Below, in pieces: positions 1 to 9,072 of a stretch of DNA of 64,000 nt. Positions within the stretch are counted from its first letter, which is position 1. Every line of letters starts with the position of its first letter. The notes under the pieces are model-generated. The model did not search any database. It was not told the origin of the DNA and saw nothing but the letters and a program-made list of their open reading frames with translations. The stretch is from Ferruginibacter sp. GTDB taxonomy: Bacteria; Bacteroidota; Bacteroidia; Chitinophagales; Chitinophagaceae. The position numbers were made by a program, and so were the translations under genes. The stretch spans positions 248,001 through 312,000 of the forward strand of contig JABFRP010000002.1 of assembly GCA_013141115.1 (NCBI GenBank), in the 5' to 3' direction.

Positions 1-911
1 GTTTCTCCAGCTTGCAAACCTGTAATAGCTTTTGTAACCGGCGTTGCAGGTGTTGTTAAATTAAAAATTAAAAGGTTGTTATTATTATCCGTGCTGTACG
101 CAACAGGATTTGTTGGAATAGCCAAACCAATAATTGGAGTTGCTAAAGTACCCAAACTAGTTGCTTTACCGGTTGCAGTATCTATCTGGTATAAATTATT
201 TACTCCGCCAACTGTTAATGGTGCCAGTATTACTTTGTTATCTGGTGTAATATCAAAATCGCCACTACCGGTGCCCATTACACCTAAACTACCTATTTCA
301 ACTAAAGTGCCGTTGTTAGGTGGATCTTGTTTATACAATTTTTGTCCGTCGATATCAAATAACACAGTGCTTGCTGCACCGGCAACACTATTGGTGTATG
401 CTGCACCAATTAATGCAGCAGCAGGATTGATTACAGCATCAGTTGCAGCCACAGTACCTGTTTCAGGATGTAGCCTGAGGTTTTGCCCCATATTAGTTAC
501 CAGCCTGATACGATCTACTGTTGGGTTAAAATCGAACCCGGTAACAGTACCATTTATTGCAGGTATAAAAGCCGTAGTGCCAATTACTCTTGCAACACCA
601 CTCTCCGGATTAATTACATACAAACGACTGGAAGAACCCAGCCCGTATAATTGCCCTGTGGCAGGCCTGAAATCAATTGCCAGAATTGTTTCGCTGGCTT
701 GTAAACCTGTAATGGTAAACTGCGCCGCTACATTTTGTGTGGCATTGGCGTTATATTTTATTAATTGATTTGCAGACGAGATTCCGAAGAATACAAGATC
801 AGGTTTAACTACAGTAACAGGTGGCATTACCATGGTATCATCGTCTTTATCACAGCCGCTAAAGAAAATGATGATTGCTGCTAAAACAGGGAGGCAGATA
901 TTTTTTTTCAT
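1..911 (-). CDS. DUF4394 domain lipoprotein, 3' end cut by window edge
   Basis: Reading the minus strand from the ATG at 909-911 gives an open frame that runs off the left edge (303 codons seen). It starts with a short signal peptide and lipobox (FFSGC, Cys20), so a lipoprotein is predicted. The rest is a repeating beta-propeller-like pattern, GLQASETILAIDFRP then QLYGLG, INPESG, DFNPTVDRIRLVTN, typical of DUF4394 proteins, with a second repeat cycle beginning again (ITGLQAGET) where the window ends. Function of the family is unknown; an extracytoplasmic structural or binding role is inferred. It is divergent from the META lipoprotein gene at 1204. The plus-strand frame over 76-768 is only its shadow. 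Confidence 0.85.
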   Translation of the reverse strand, partial: MKKNICLPVLAAIIIFFSGCDKDDDTMVMPPVTVVKPDLVFFGISSANQLIKYNANATQNVAAQFTITGLQASETILAIDFRPATGQLYGLGSSSRLYVINPESGVARVIGTTAFIPAINGTVTGFDFNPTVDRIRLVTNMGQNLRLHPETGTVAATDAVINPAAALIGAAYTNSVAGAASTVLFDIDGQKLYKQDPPNNGTLVEIGSLGVMGTGSGDFDITPDNKVILAPLTVGGVNNLYQIDTATGKATSLGTLATPIIGLAIPTNPVAYSTDNNNNLLIFNLTTPATPVTKAITGLQAGE

Positions 912-1203
912 TTTGTTGTTTATTTAGGTTTTAGAAACACTTACGAACAAACAACCACGTTGGTTTTACAAAAAAATAATTTTTTATTAAACGAAAAGAT
1001 TGATAGCGTAGTGAAAAACAATTTACCTACAAAAATTTTCGGTGGTATTATGCCATTACAGCTATTATCTGCAAAGAAAAAACGACTAATTTTTCATCTC
1101 CTAAAATTTCGATGTTATATTTATATACGGCCTTTTAACTTTTTATATTATTTTGATGTTATGTAATCAGGCCAAAGCCTTCATCAAACTAAAAACTTAC
1201 AAC
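912..1203. other. intergenic region between divergent lipoprotein genes
   Basis: AT-rich divergent promoter region of about 290 bases. A 68-codon frame at 960-1166 has no start context, no recognisable protein pattern and strong low-complexity bias, so it is not called. No clear palindrome or -7 consensus was found. Confidence 0.5.
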
Positions 1204-1992
1204 ATGAAAAAAATATTTTTTGGCACTATAGTTATTTCGTTAGCCATTAGTTGCAGCAATACTAAAAAAACTACTACTCCGGCAGCTGGCAGCGAAGTGC
1301 TTTACCAGCAACAATGGAATTTAACCGAGTTACAAGGAAAGCCTGTAGCCACATCTACCACTGCACATCTTTTATTTACTGCCGGGCAAATTAACAGGGT
1401 TAGCGGCAGTACCGGTTGCAACCGGCTTAATGGCGTGTATGAATTAAGCGGCACTAATAGCATAAAATTTTTGCCTTTAGCCGTTACAAGAATGGCCTCT
1501 TTAGATAATAACGCCAATGAAACTGAAACTAAATTTTTAGCAGCACTGCAACAGGCAACGGCATGGAGCGCTACTACAGATGAATTAGTATTTAGCAACG
1601 GAACAACTGTTGTGGCAAAATTACAAGGCGTAAAACCAGCTACCGCTGAAGAAAAAAAATTAAATGGCAGCTGGGAGTTAACCTATATCTCAGGCCAAAA
1701 AATCGCATTTAACGGATTGTTTCCTGATAAAAAGCCAACGATCAGTTTTAATTTACCTGCTCCGCTTATTAATGGCAATGGCAGTTGCAATGGTTATGGT
1801 GGCAAAGTAAAAGTGGATGGCAATACAATTACGGTAAGCAATATTATTTCTACCATGATGGCTTGCGAGGGCGGTGGCGAACCCATATTTTTCAGAACAC
1901 TGGAAAAAATTACTCATTATAGTATTGGTGCAGATAATTCGCTAACAATGCTTACAGGAGATATTGCTGTAATGAAGTTTGTAAAAAAATAA
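1204..1992 (+). CDS. META domain (HslJ-like) lipoprotein, two tandem domains
   Basis: 262 residues from the ATG at 1204, chosen because MKKIFFGTIVISLAISC gives a clean lipoprotein signal with lipobox Cys17; an in-frame codon at 1153 would add 17 residues before the signal. Two META/DUF306 copies are visible. The first (about residues 35-135) has QWNLTELQGKPV then GCNRLNGVYELSG; the second (about 155-262) has GSWELTYISG, GSCNGYGGKVKVDGN and MMACEGG. The family includes E. coli HslJ, a heat-shock lipoprotein, and is common in tandem in Bacteroidota; the molecular role is not established. The gene ends 4 bases from the convergent DUF5686 gene, with no terminator hairpin between. Confidence 0.85.
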   Translation: MKKIFFGTIVISLAISCSNTKKTTTPAAGSEVLYQQQWNLTELQGKPVATSTTAHLLFTAGQINRVSGSTGCNRLNGVYELSGTNSIKFLPLAVTRMASLDNNANETETKFLAALQQATAWSATTDELVFSNGTTVVAKLQGVKPATAEEKKLNGSWELTYISGQKIAFNGLFPDKKPTISFNLPAPLINGNGSCNGYGGKVKVDGNTITVSNIISTMMACEGGGEPIFFRTLEKITHYSIGADNSLTMLTGDIAVMKFVKK

Positions 1993-1996
1993 TAGT

Positions 1997-4474
1997 TTAA
2001 AACCACTTGCCATTCTTTCTGTCCCAGGTGGTAATGCCAATTTTAAATTGTACAGGATTACGGAACTGGTTGGCCGCAGAGCCGGAAACATAAACACCCA
2101 GTTTAAATTTACCCAATTGATTAAAGGGATATTTAAATACTCTTTCTATACCGGTAAACACTTCTATGTAGCGGAGATTATTTCTTTCTGGCGCAAATAA
2201 AAAGCCAGTGCCGGCAATTTCTCTTAAGCCCAATTTTTTAAAGAACGGAATTTTGTTGAGTAATGCACCATTAAATTCATGCACATAATGCCCTTCGTAA
2301 AAACGTTTAAATACCGGAAAACTGGAGTCCAGTGATTGAAAGGCTTCGTTGGGATTAGAAAATAAAATAGGATCGCCACGCCGCTCTCTTTTATAATCTA
2401 CCAAACGCAGATCTTTTTTATTGAGAAACGAACCTGTTTTAATGGTATAAGAAGATATACCTAAAGTACGCAATTGAATAGATTGCTTAATTCCAAATTC
2501 GAGATAATCAAAATTTACTTTACTATTGAAAATACCGGGTATCCCTTTTTTCCAAAGGGTATAAAAAGTAGGCCATGATGAGCCCAGAATTACTTTTTCT
2601 TTTGGCTCACGAATGTAGCGTTGGTGTGGTGTATACTCCAGCCGCAGGGTTGCGTAAAAAGCATTATAAGGATCAAAAGGCACCGCCCTGTTATTACTAT
2701 CCAGCAAATCTGCAATTGCAGAACTATCAAACCAGCTATTGGTTTTATAACCGCTTAACGACCGACGAAAAGCCATATCAACATCTGAATAAAAAAATAA
2801 GCCGTTGGCAATTTCAAGCGCATGCCCAACACCTGCAACCTGGTTAAGATAAAGATTGTTTCGGCTGATCATATTGATCCAGGCATCGCCACTAAAAATA
2901 TAATCAAAATTCTTTTGCAGCCTTACATTGTAAGTGCCCCGGTTAAAAGGATTGTACATCCTGTTCAGTCTTATACTACCATTCACATCTTTATTTTTTA
3001 TCCCGTAACTTATTTCAGTAAAAAGGCTGATGTTCTTCCTGGACTCGTAAGTTTTAAAATACATAAACGAAGGTTGTATACGTGTACCACCAAACTGAAA
3101 TGGCTGGTATAAATTTGGAATGGGCGAAATATACCAGTTGCGTCTTTTTTTATGGTCATTAAAATTTTGCCCTTTATATACAATATTCTGCCAGGTTATT
3201 TTATTGATCTTCCTATCCACAGAATCCAGGTAGGCGGTGGTATGTGTGGCGCTGTAAATACTATCTTTATAATGAATAAACCGAACTTCCTTTTCTGTTA
3301 ATGGCTCAGTGCGATTGGTTTGCCAAAAGCTACTGTCTCTTTTATATGCTTCCATTGTTGCAGCACTCAGTTCAACACCAAAATATTTTTTATCAAACTG
3401 TTTGTTCAATTCAAAATTAGTATAGCTAGCTACAGTGCTGCCGCTCGAGCTTTTTTTACCCGATGCGGCAGTGTAAGTAAACTGTTGCCGGGTTATCATC
3501 CATGCTTTGTGGTTAATTAAACTGTATTGCTGTTCTACTTCAAAAAAATCGTATTCGGCTAGGTGGAATTTGGGCAACCGGAGTTTGGTGTGCAATATCA
3601 CCCACGAACTATCAGCAATAGTTATTTCCCCTTCTACTGTGGCATTACTTAACTGCCGTGGTTTAACACTGATGATGTATATTTTTTTACCGTTAACGAT
3701 ATCAGTTTTTAGTGTTTTAAAACGGTAGGCCAGCAAGCCACTGTAACTAAGTGGCGAGATAAAAGGTGTTGATGAAACAGATGGAACCTGGATGAGGTTA
3801 TTGTAAAAATTAAAATCGCCTTCGGTGGTAGAGAGAAAAAACAAGCTTTGAGTATTACCTCTTTTTTTTATACCCGTTCTTTCTTCTTTACTGTTTTTTC
3901 CGGCGCCACCACGGTCAAGCTGCAATACAATTTCTGCTAAAGCCATACTATTCATTTCAGCTTTTGCTTGTTGTATTTTTAGTAAAGAATCGCTTATTGG
4001 TTTTTTACTTTTCTTTACCGGCATCGAATCTTGTTGCAGGGCTTTAATGTACACTTTGCAAGAGTAAGGGCCTGAAGCATTTTCAATAGCTTCTTTATTT
4101 TTTATCACCTGGCGAATGTATTCTTCCGCCTTATCACGGTTTTTACTTTTGATTACCAGCTCAGCAAGGCTGGTGGCATCTGCCACTTCCATAATAATAT
4201 TCTGTTGTTGATTGGCCTTGCGCATAATAACAGTTATTACCTGCGGCTTATAGCCTACCAAAGTAATTACAAGGCTATACTTTCCTTCATCTAATTCTAA
4301 TGAATAGCTGCCATCTTCTTTGGTAACTGCACCTAATCTAATTTCTTTTAGTTCTACCGTTGCAAAAGCAAGTGGTTCTTGTTTACCATTGGTGATCTTT
4401 CCATATAACTTATACGACTGGCCAAATGCAGCAGCAGAAGAGCTTAATACAATAAGTAAGAGGATTGATCGCAT
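1997..4474 (-). CDS. DUF5686 / carboxypeptidase-regulatory-like outer membrane protein
   Basis: About 825 residues from the ATG at 4474; a start 5 codons upstream (4489) is possible, but MRSILLLIVLSSSAAAFGQ makes the better signal peptide. Residues about 20-110 form a carboxypeptidase-regulatory-like Ig domain (KLYGKITNGKQEPLAFATVELKE begins it; GAVTKEDGSYSLEL; LVGYKPQVI). The remainder has the aromatic, alternating beta-barrel look of DUF5686 proteins and ends in GKWF, with a C-terminal aromatic as in outer-membrane barrels. Role is unknown; an outer-membrane surface protein is inferred. It stands alone on the minus strand. Confidence 0.85.
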   Translation of the reverse strand: MRSILLLIVLSSSAAAFGQSYKLYGKITNGKQEPLAFATVELKEIRLGAVTKEDGSYSLELDEGKYSLVITLVGYKPQVITVIMRKANQQQNIIMEVADATSLAELVIKSKNRDKAEEYIRQVIKNKEAIENASGPYSCKVYIKALQQDSMPVKKSKKPISDSLLKIQQAKAEMNSMALAEIVLQLDRGGAGKNSKEERTGIKKRGNTQSLFFLSTTEGDFNFYNNLIQVPSVSSTPFISPLSYSGLLAYRFKTLKTDIVNGKKIYIISVKPRQLSNATVEGEITIADSSWVILHTKLRLPKFHLAEYDFFEVEQQYSLINHKAWMITRQQFTYTAASGKKSSSGSTVASYTNFELNKQFDKKYFGVELSAATMEAYKRDSSFWQTNRTEPLTEKEVRFIHYKDSIYSATHTTAYLDSVDRKINKITWQNIVYKGQNFNDHKKRRNWYISPIPNLYQPFQFGGTRIQPSFMYFKTYESRKNISLFTEISYGIKNKDVNGSIRLNRMYNPFNRGTYNVRLQKNFDYIFSGDAWINMISRNNLYLNQVAGVGHALEIANGLFFYSDVDMAFRRSLSGYKTNSWFDSSAIADLLDSNNRAVPFDPYNAFYATLRLEYTPHQRYIREPKEKVILGSSWPTFYTLWKKGIPGIFNSKVNFDYLEFGIKQSIQLRTLGISSYTIKTGSFLNKKDLRLVDYKRERRGDPILFSNPNEAFQSLDSSFPVFKRFYEGHYVHEFNGALLNKIPFFKKLGLREIAGTGFLFAPERNNLRYIEVFTGIERVFKYPFNQLGKFKLGVYVSGSAANQFRNPVQFKIGITTWDRKNGKWF

Positions 4475-4592
4475 AATACAGTTGGCCAAGTTAACGGCTA
4501 TAAAAATGCGATAAAATTTTTGAAGTTTTTACCGGACAGTTTTTATTAGATATTAATTAACAGAATGTGAAATGATTTTGACATCAAACTAT

Positions 4593-5099
4593 TTAATTAG
4601 AAAACTCTTCGAGAACATCAGCAGAATTTTCATGAATTGCATCCAGCCTTTTAGCATTAAAAAATTTGACCAGAGTTAAACTAAAAAAAATATGCGCTAT
4701 AATAATTAACACCCATCCAAAATAGAAACGAATGTTTGCAGACCAGAGCCGGAATACAGTTATCTGTTTAAGACTAAGATAGTTTGGCGCAACAATTAAA
4801 CCAAGCCACATAAAAAAAGGCAGTATGATCATTGCAAAAAATATAAGCCACACGTGGGCCTTTACCCAATTTTTATTAATTATACTATACCTCAACGACC
4901 AATAGGTCATCGCTTGCAAAAAGAATATTGCCAAAACGACTAATTCATAAATACTAAAAATATTTACTCTTGAAAGATCATTAGCAGGTGCGGAAAAGTG
5001 ATGTACAGTAAAATAAACAATGGTAAGAATCAATAAACGACAAAAGATGATCAGGCATAAAACCCAAAAACCCAATAAATATTTTTTTTGCTGACTCAT
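4593..5099 (-). CDS. hypothetical four-helix membrane protein
   Basis: 168 residues with four strongly hydrophobic segments (about 8-33, 48-68, 83-105, 124-145) and a soluble acidic tail ending VLEEFSN. I recognise no family. It begins 10 bases after the alpha/beta hydrolase gene on the same strand and is probably co-transcribed with it. An inner-membrane location is inferred from the hydrophobic segments only. Confidence 0.65.
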   Translation of the reverse strand: MSQQKKYLLGFWVLCLIIFCRLLILTIVYFTVHHFSAPANDLSRVNIFSIYELVVLAIFFLQAMTYWSLRYSIINKNWVKAHVWLIFFAMIILPFFMWLGLIVAPNYLSLKQITVFRLWSANIRFYFGWVLIIIAHIFFSLTLVKFFNAKRLDAIHENSADVLEEFSN

Positions 5100-5109
5100 T
5101 GAAGGGAAA

Positions 5110-5760
5110 TTAAATTTTTCTCAACTCCTGTTCAATTATTGCAGATATTTCTTCCGCCCTGTTTGCCACCATAAAATGCCCTCCATTTTTTACCAGATGC
5201 TGTGGTTTAAAATTGATGATGGGCAACACCCTGTCGCCATCCCCATGAATGCGAACAATGTTTTCGGAAGCAGTTTTTCTTTGCCAGTTTACAATTTCGT
5301 TGATGGCCCATTTTGAAAATTTGGGATTGGAAGCTGCTAAAATTTCTGCCACCAGGTGTTTATCTTTTATTGCCGATACTCCCATCAACCAATTGATCAA
5401 TCTGTTGCCTTTTTTAATTACTGCTGCCGGAAATAATTTATTAATACGGAGTGTTCCGGCTAACCGGTAATAGGCCGGTAACTCCTGCCGCCTTGCTGCA
5501 CTGGAAATTAAAATGGTTTTTTGTGGCTGTACAAATTCTATTACCTCCATGGCAAGCATGCCGCCAAATGATAAGCCCACCAGTATAAATGGCTCGGCGG
5601 TGTTTATTTTTTCAGCAATTCTTTTAGCGTAATTTTTAATAGGTTCGTTTTTTTGGGGAGTAAGCCAATCAATAAAAACAGTTTGCACAGCAGGTGGAAA
5701 GCTGAGGTACTTAAATGCACTGTAGTTGGCACCGAGGCCGCTGAGGAAATAGATGGTCAT
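5110..5760 (-). CDS. alpha/beta hydrolase, small cytoplasmic type
   Basis: 216 residues with the alpha/beta-hydrolase pattern: an oxyanion-hole strand near the N-terminus (YFLSGLGAN), the nucleophile elbow GLSFGG with Ser64, an acid in HGDGDRVLPI near residue 175, and the catalytic His in KNGGHFMV near 194. The lid is short. No signal peptide, so cytoplasmic. Substrate cannot be told from sequence. It is downstream of pntB on the same strand, but 186 bases containing an interspersed repeat lie between, so co-transcription is uncertain. Confidence 0.8.
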   Translation of the reverse strand: MTIYFLSGLGANYSAFKYLSFPPAVQTVFIDWLTPQKNEPIKNYAKRIAEKINTAEPFILVGLSFGGMLAMEVIEFVQPQKTILISSAARRQELPAYYRLAGTLRINKLFPAAVIKKGNRLINWLMGVSAIKDKHLVAEILAASNPKFSKWAINEIVNWQRKTASENIVRIHGDGDRVLPIINFKPQHLVKNGGHFMVANRAEEISAIIEQELRKI

Positions 5761-5784
5761 GTTGTAAATTACAATTTTAAATTG

Positions 5785-5940
5785 GCACGCAGAGGCGCAG
5801 AGAATGAAGAGGAATACAATTGATACTTTTTCAGATCTTTAACCGCTTAGATAAAAGTTCAAGAGTGTTATATGCTACAAGAGTGCGACGCAACTATGAT
5901 GCCCAAAGATCAAATGTCCGTAACCAAAACCAACAAACTA
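5785..5940. repeat. interspersed repeat cluster (CGCAGAG-type and others) between pntB and hydrolase
   Basis: The gene-free stretch holds CACGCAGAGGCGCAGAG (5785-5802), closely matching CACGCAGAGTCGCAGAG at 7394-7410 upstream of pntB. It is followed by an unusual non-coding tract around 5860-5930 (caagagtg repeated twice, at about 5859 and 5879). An 86-codon frame here has no protein-like features. Confidence 0.5.
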
Positions 5941-5946
5941 CAAATG

Positions 5947-7380
5947 CTAAATTGCTTTTACTTCTGCACACAGATCCTGCAATACTTTTTTGGCATCGCC
6001 AAATAACATACTTGTTTTGGGTTGAAAAAAAAGATCATTTTCTATACCGGCATAACCGGGTTTCATACTGCGCTTGTTAACGATAACAGTTTTGGCTTGC
6101 TCTACTTCTAAAATAGGCATACCGTAAATGGGAGACGCCGGATCATTTTTAGCGGCAGGGTTTACCACATCGTTAGCACCTAATATCAACACCACATCGG
6201 TAGTTTTAAATTCGTCGTTGGCGTTTTCCATTTCCATCAGTTTATCATAGCTCACATCTGCTTCGGCCAGCAATACATTCATGTGGCCGGGCATACGGCC
6301 TGCAACCGGGTGAATGGCATAATTTACTTCCACTCCCTTTTCAGTTAATATTTTTTCCAGCTCGTGACAAATATGTTGTGCCTGCGCTACCGCTAAGCCG
6401 TAGCCCGGAACGATCATTACTTTATTGGCATAGCCCATTACCATTGCAGCATCAGCTAAACTGATTTCTTTATAATTACCCTGTGGGGTTGTTGCACCAG
6501 CAACAGCAGTATTTTTATTGCCGCCGAAAGAACCGATCAACACATTGGTTAAAGAACGGTTCATGGCTTTACACATGAGTATCGTTAGTAGTGTTCCTGC
6601 TGCACCAACCAAAATACCTCCGGTTAACATGGCTTTATTATCATACAAAAACCCACCGCATGCTGCGGCCACACCGGTAAATGAATTTAAAAGAGAAATT
6701 ACCACCGGCATATCGGCACCGCCAATGGGCATTACAAATAATATTCCGTAGATGAATGCAAAAAAACCGATTAAAATAAAAGGTAAAAATATATTGCCGA
6801 TATTGGATTGGTAAGCCCAAACAGATGCGGCAATTACCAATACCAGCACGATCATATTTACAATGTGTTGTCCTTTAAAAGAAAAATCTTTTACACGGCC
6901 ATTTAATTTGCCCCAGGCAATAATACTTCCGGTGTAAGAAATGGTACCGATGATGGCGCCTGCTACAATAGTGATGTAATGACCAACAGTTGCCAGTTCT
7001 GCAAAAGGCGTTTCTGGGGCCGCTTCATGTAATTTATAAATATGATAAAATTCCGCAGCAGAAATTAATGCAGCACAGGCACCACCCATTCCATTGAACA
7101 AACTCACCATTTCGGGCATCGCTGTCATCTTTACTTTTTTTGCAGAGAGTGTACCTGCAACAGTACCGATTAACAAACCGCCAAATATCCATACATAGTT
7201 GTGCAGTTTTTCGCCATTGTCTTCGTATAAAAAAATGGTGGCAAATATTGCTACCGTCATACCAAAAGCGGCTACTAAATTTCCTTTACGTGCAGTAAGC
7301 GGATTAGATAACATTTTTAACCCGAGTATAAAAGTTACTGAAGCAATGAGGTAGCAGAGTGTTAAAATATTCAATTCCAT
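5947..7380 (-). CDS. pntB: NAD(P) transhydrogenase subunit beta
   Basis: 477 residues. Proton-translocating transhydrogenase couples hydride transfer from NADH to NADP+ with proton flow across the inner membrane. The N-terminal two-thirds is a multi-helix membrane domain (dII); the C-terminal part is the NADP(H)-binding dIII domain with VPGYGLAVAQAQH, the HPVAGRMPGHMNVLLAEA stretch, GANDVVNPAA and the KRSMKPGYAG loop, all diagnostic of PntB. It is the last gene of a pntAA-pntAB-pntB run (gaps of 82 and 80 bases), the three-subunit arrangement known from Rhodospirillum rubrum rather than the two-subunit E. coli form. Confidence 0.97.
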   Translation of the reverse strand: MELNILTLCYLIASVTFILGLKMLSNPLTARKGNLVAAFGMTVAIFATIFLYEDNGEKLHNYVWIFGGLLIGTVAGTLSAKKVKMTAMPEMVSLFNGMGGACAALISAAEFYHIYKLHEAAPETPFAELATVGHYITIVAGAIIGTISYTGSIIAWGKLNGRVKDFSFKGQHIVNMIVLVLVIAASVWAYQSNIGNIFLPFILIGFFAFIYGILFVMPIGGADMPVVISLLNSFTGVAAACGGFLYDNKAMLTGGILVGAAGTLLTILMCKAMNRSLTNVLIGSFGGNKNTAVAGATTPQGNYKEISLADAAMVMGYANKVMIVPGYGLAVAQAQHICHELEKILTEKGVEVNYAIHPVAGRMPGHMNVLLAEADVSYDKLMEMENANDEFKTTDVVLILGANDVVNPAAKNDPASPIYGMPILEVEQAKTVIVNKRSMKPGYAGIENDLFFQPKTSMLFGDAKKVLQDLCAEVKAI

Positions 7381-7393
7381 TGTATGTATTTTG

Positions 7394-7460
7394 CACGCAG
7401 AGTCGCAGAGGACGCTGAGATTTTTAATTCGTGTAATTAGTGTAATTCGAATAATTCGTG
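7394..7460. repeat. CGCAGAG repeat and AATTCGTGT repeat between pntAB and pntB
   Basis: The 80-base gap inside the pnt operon holds CACGCAGAGTCGCAGAG (7394-7410), then a short tandem of AATTCGTG/AATTAGTG units (about 7427-7460). Related AATTCGTGTTAT text occurs at 36542. These are interspersed-repeat sequences, not a promoter I can identify. Confidence 0.55.
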
Positions 7461-7772
7461 TTATCCCTTTTTCTTCTTAAACATTTCCAGCATTCTATCT
7501 GTTACTACAAAACCACCCACCACATTTAAAGTACCCAATATCACTGCAAAAAAGCCAAGGCCCAATGCTAAATAATTATCTGTTTCGGCTTTGCCCATTA
7601 CAATGATGGCACCAATGATAACCACACCATGTATGGCATTGGCGCCACTCATTAATGGTGTATGCAATACGCTGGGCACCCGGCCAATTACTTCAATACC
7701 CACAAATACCATCAGTATAACGATGTAGATGATCTGCTGGTTTTCGGAAATCCATGCTAAAATATTTTCCAT
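7461..7772 (-). CDS. pntAB: NAD(P) transhydrogenase subunit alpha, membrane part
   Basis: 103 residues with three transmembrane helices (about 12-30, 40-60, 66-92). It is the separate membrane piece of the alpha subunit (PntA2): IYIVILMVFVGIEVIGRVP followed by HTPLMSGANAIHGVVIIGA, a highly conserved loop of the dII domain. It works with PntAA and PntB in the inner membrane. The C-terminus ends in a basic KKKKG tail. The upstream gap to pntAA contains an AT-rich tandem of TTAGTTAATT-like units. Confidence 0.95.
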   Translation of the reverse strand: MENILAWISENQQIIYIVILMVFVGIEVIGRVPSVLHTPLMSGANAIHGVVIIGAIIVMGKAETDNYLALGLGFFAVILGTLNVVGGFVVTDRMLEMFKKKKG

Positions 7773-7812
7773 ACTATTAGTTAATTGGTTTATTAGTTAA
7801 CTTGTTAATTGG
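7773..7812. repeat. TTAGTTAATTGG-type tandem repeat
   Basis: Degenerate tandem units (attagttaattgg, ttattagttaac, ttgttaattggg) fill the gap between pntAA and pntAB. They belong to the same class of short tandem motifs seen elsewhere in this window (caaccat, gtttag). Confidence 0.45.
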
Positions 7813-7854
7813 GATGTTACATTCAAGTTGCATTATCAATTATTCATTATTTCA

Positions 7855-8979
7855 TTATCCGTTAATTATCGCATTCACTCTGTCGTTAGTAATTACTCCG
7901 CCATGCACCACACAAGTTCCTTTTACTAAATCATCTTCAAAATTTAAATTGATGGCGCCTTCTTTTGTTATGATGAGTTGTAAAAAGTTCAACACGTTTT
8001 TACCATATAATTTGCTGGCATCGCTGGGCATGGTACTTGCTAAGTAAGAATTGCCTACTATGCTTACGCCATTATGAATAACCGTTTCATCTGTTTTAGT
8101 TAATTCGGTATTGCCGCCTGTTGCAGCTGCCAAATCAATTATTACAGAGCCATTTTTCATGGCTTCCATCATGGCAGTGGTAATTAATACCGGCGCTTTT
8201 TTACCCGGTATTTGTGCGGTGGTAATTACAATATCTGCTTTGGCAACAGCCTCTGCAATTTTTGCTTTTTGTCTTTCTAAAAACTCTGCTGTTTGTTCTA
8301 CTGCATAACCACCGGCTTTGCTGGCATCGGCTGCACCTTCCACTTCTACAAATTTTGCTCCTAAGCTCATCACTTCTTCTTTTACTGCAGGGCGTGTATC
8401 AAAAACTTCTACTACAGCGCCTAATCTTTTTGCAGTGGCAATGGCTTGTAAGCCTGCAACACCAGCACCCAATATCAGCATTTTTGCAGGTGGTACGCTG
8501 CCTGCAGCCGTCATAAACATGGGGAAATATTTGGGGAATAAATTTGCTGCCGTTAACACCGCTTTATAACCTGCAATATTGGCCTGGCTACTCAATATAT
8601 CCATGCTTTGTGCCCTGGTAGTGCGGGGCAGCATATCCATACTAAACACCGTTAAACCTTTTGTTGCCCAGTCTTTCATTACTTGTGCTGTAAACAAAGG
8701 TTGATAAACACCCAATACAATTTTAGATTGCAGATTTTCGATTTCTGATTTATCAGGGGTGTTGATCGATAATATGATATCGCTGCTTTGTAAAATTTCG
8801 GCCCTTGATTGTATGGTTGCCCCGGCTTCGGTATATTTATCATCGTTGGCAAAAGCAGTAGCACCTGCATTGCTTTCAATACAAACATTTACATTCCATT
8901 TTTTAAGGGTGGCCAAATGTTCGGGAAGTAGGGAGACTCTGGTTTCGGGTGCTGGTTCTTTTAAAACGCCTATAGTCAT
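7855..8979 (-). CDS. pntAA: NAD(P) transhydrogenase subunit alpha, NAD-binding part
   Basis: 374 residues, the soluble dI domain that binds NAD(H). It opens with the alanine-dehydrogenase/PNT signature (GVLKEPAPETRVSLLPEH), has the second PNT motif and Rossmann fold (LILGAGVAGLQAIATAKRLGA), and the acidic end of strand 2 (VEVFDTRP) that selects NAD over NADP. ITTAQIPGKKAPVLI and VIIDLAAATGGN complete the pattern. The length fits the split form that lacks membrane helices. First gene of the pnt operon. Confidence 0.96.
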   Translation of the reverse strand: MTIGVLKEPAPETRVSLLPEHLATLKKWNVNVCIESNAGATAFANDDKYTEAGATIQSRAEILQSSDIILSINTPDKSEIENLQSKIVLGVYQPLFTAQVMKDWATKGLTVFSMDMLPRTTRAQSMDILSSQANIAGYKAVLTAANLFPKYFPMFMTAAGSVPPAKMLILGAGVAGLQAIATAKRLGAVVEVFDTRPAVKEEVMSLGAKFVEVEGAADASKAGGYAVEQTAEFLERQKAKIAEAVAKADIVITTAQIPGKKAPVLITTAMMEAMKNGSVIIDLAAATGGNTELTKTDETVIHNGVSIVGNSYLASTMPSDASKLYGKNVLNFLQLIITKEGAINLNFEDDLVKGTCVVHGGVITNDRVNAIING

Positions 8980-9072
8980 AAGAAAATTATTATAGTAAAG
9001 GTAACAAAAAGCACCTAACGCCTGATGGTGAATTTGAGTTTTTTTAATTTAGAAATTCCGTTGGTGCTACAG

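Noticed and set aside
76..768. Plus-strand 230-codon frame at the left edge
   Set aside because: It is the antisense shadow of the DUF4394 lipoprotein, whose minus-strand frame carries a signal peptide and repeats.
960..1166. 68-codon plus-strand frame in the 5' gap
   Set aside because: Low-complexity AT-rich text without start context or family features.
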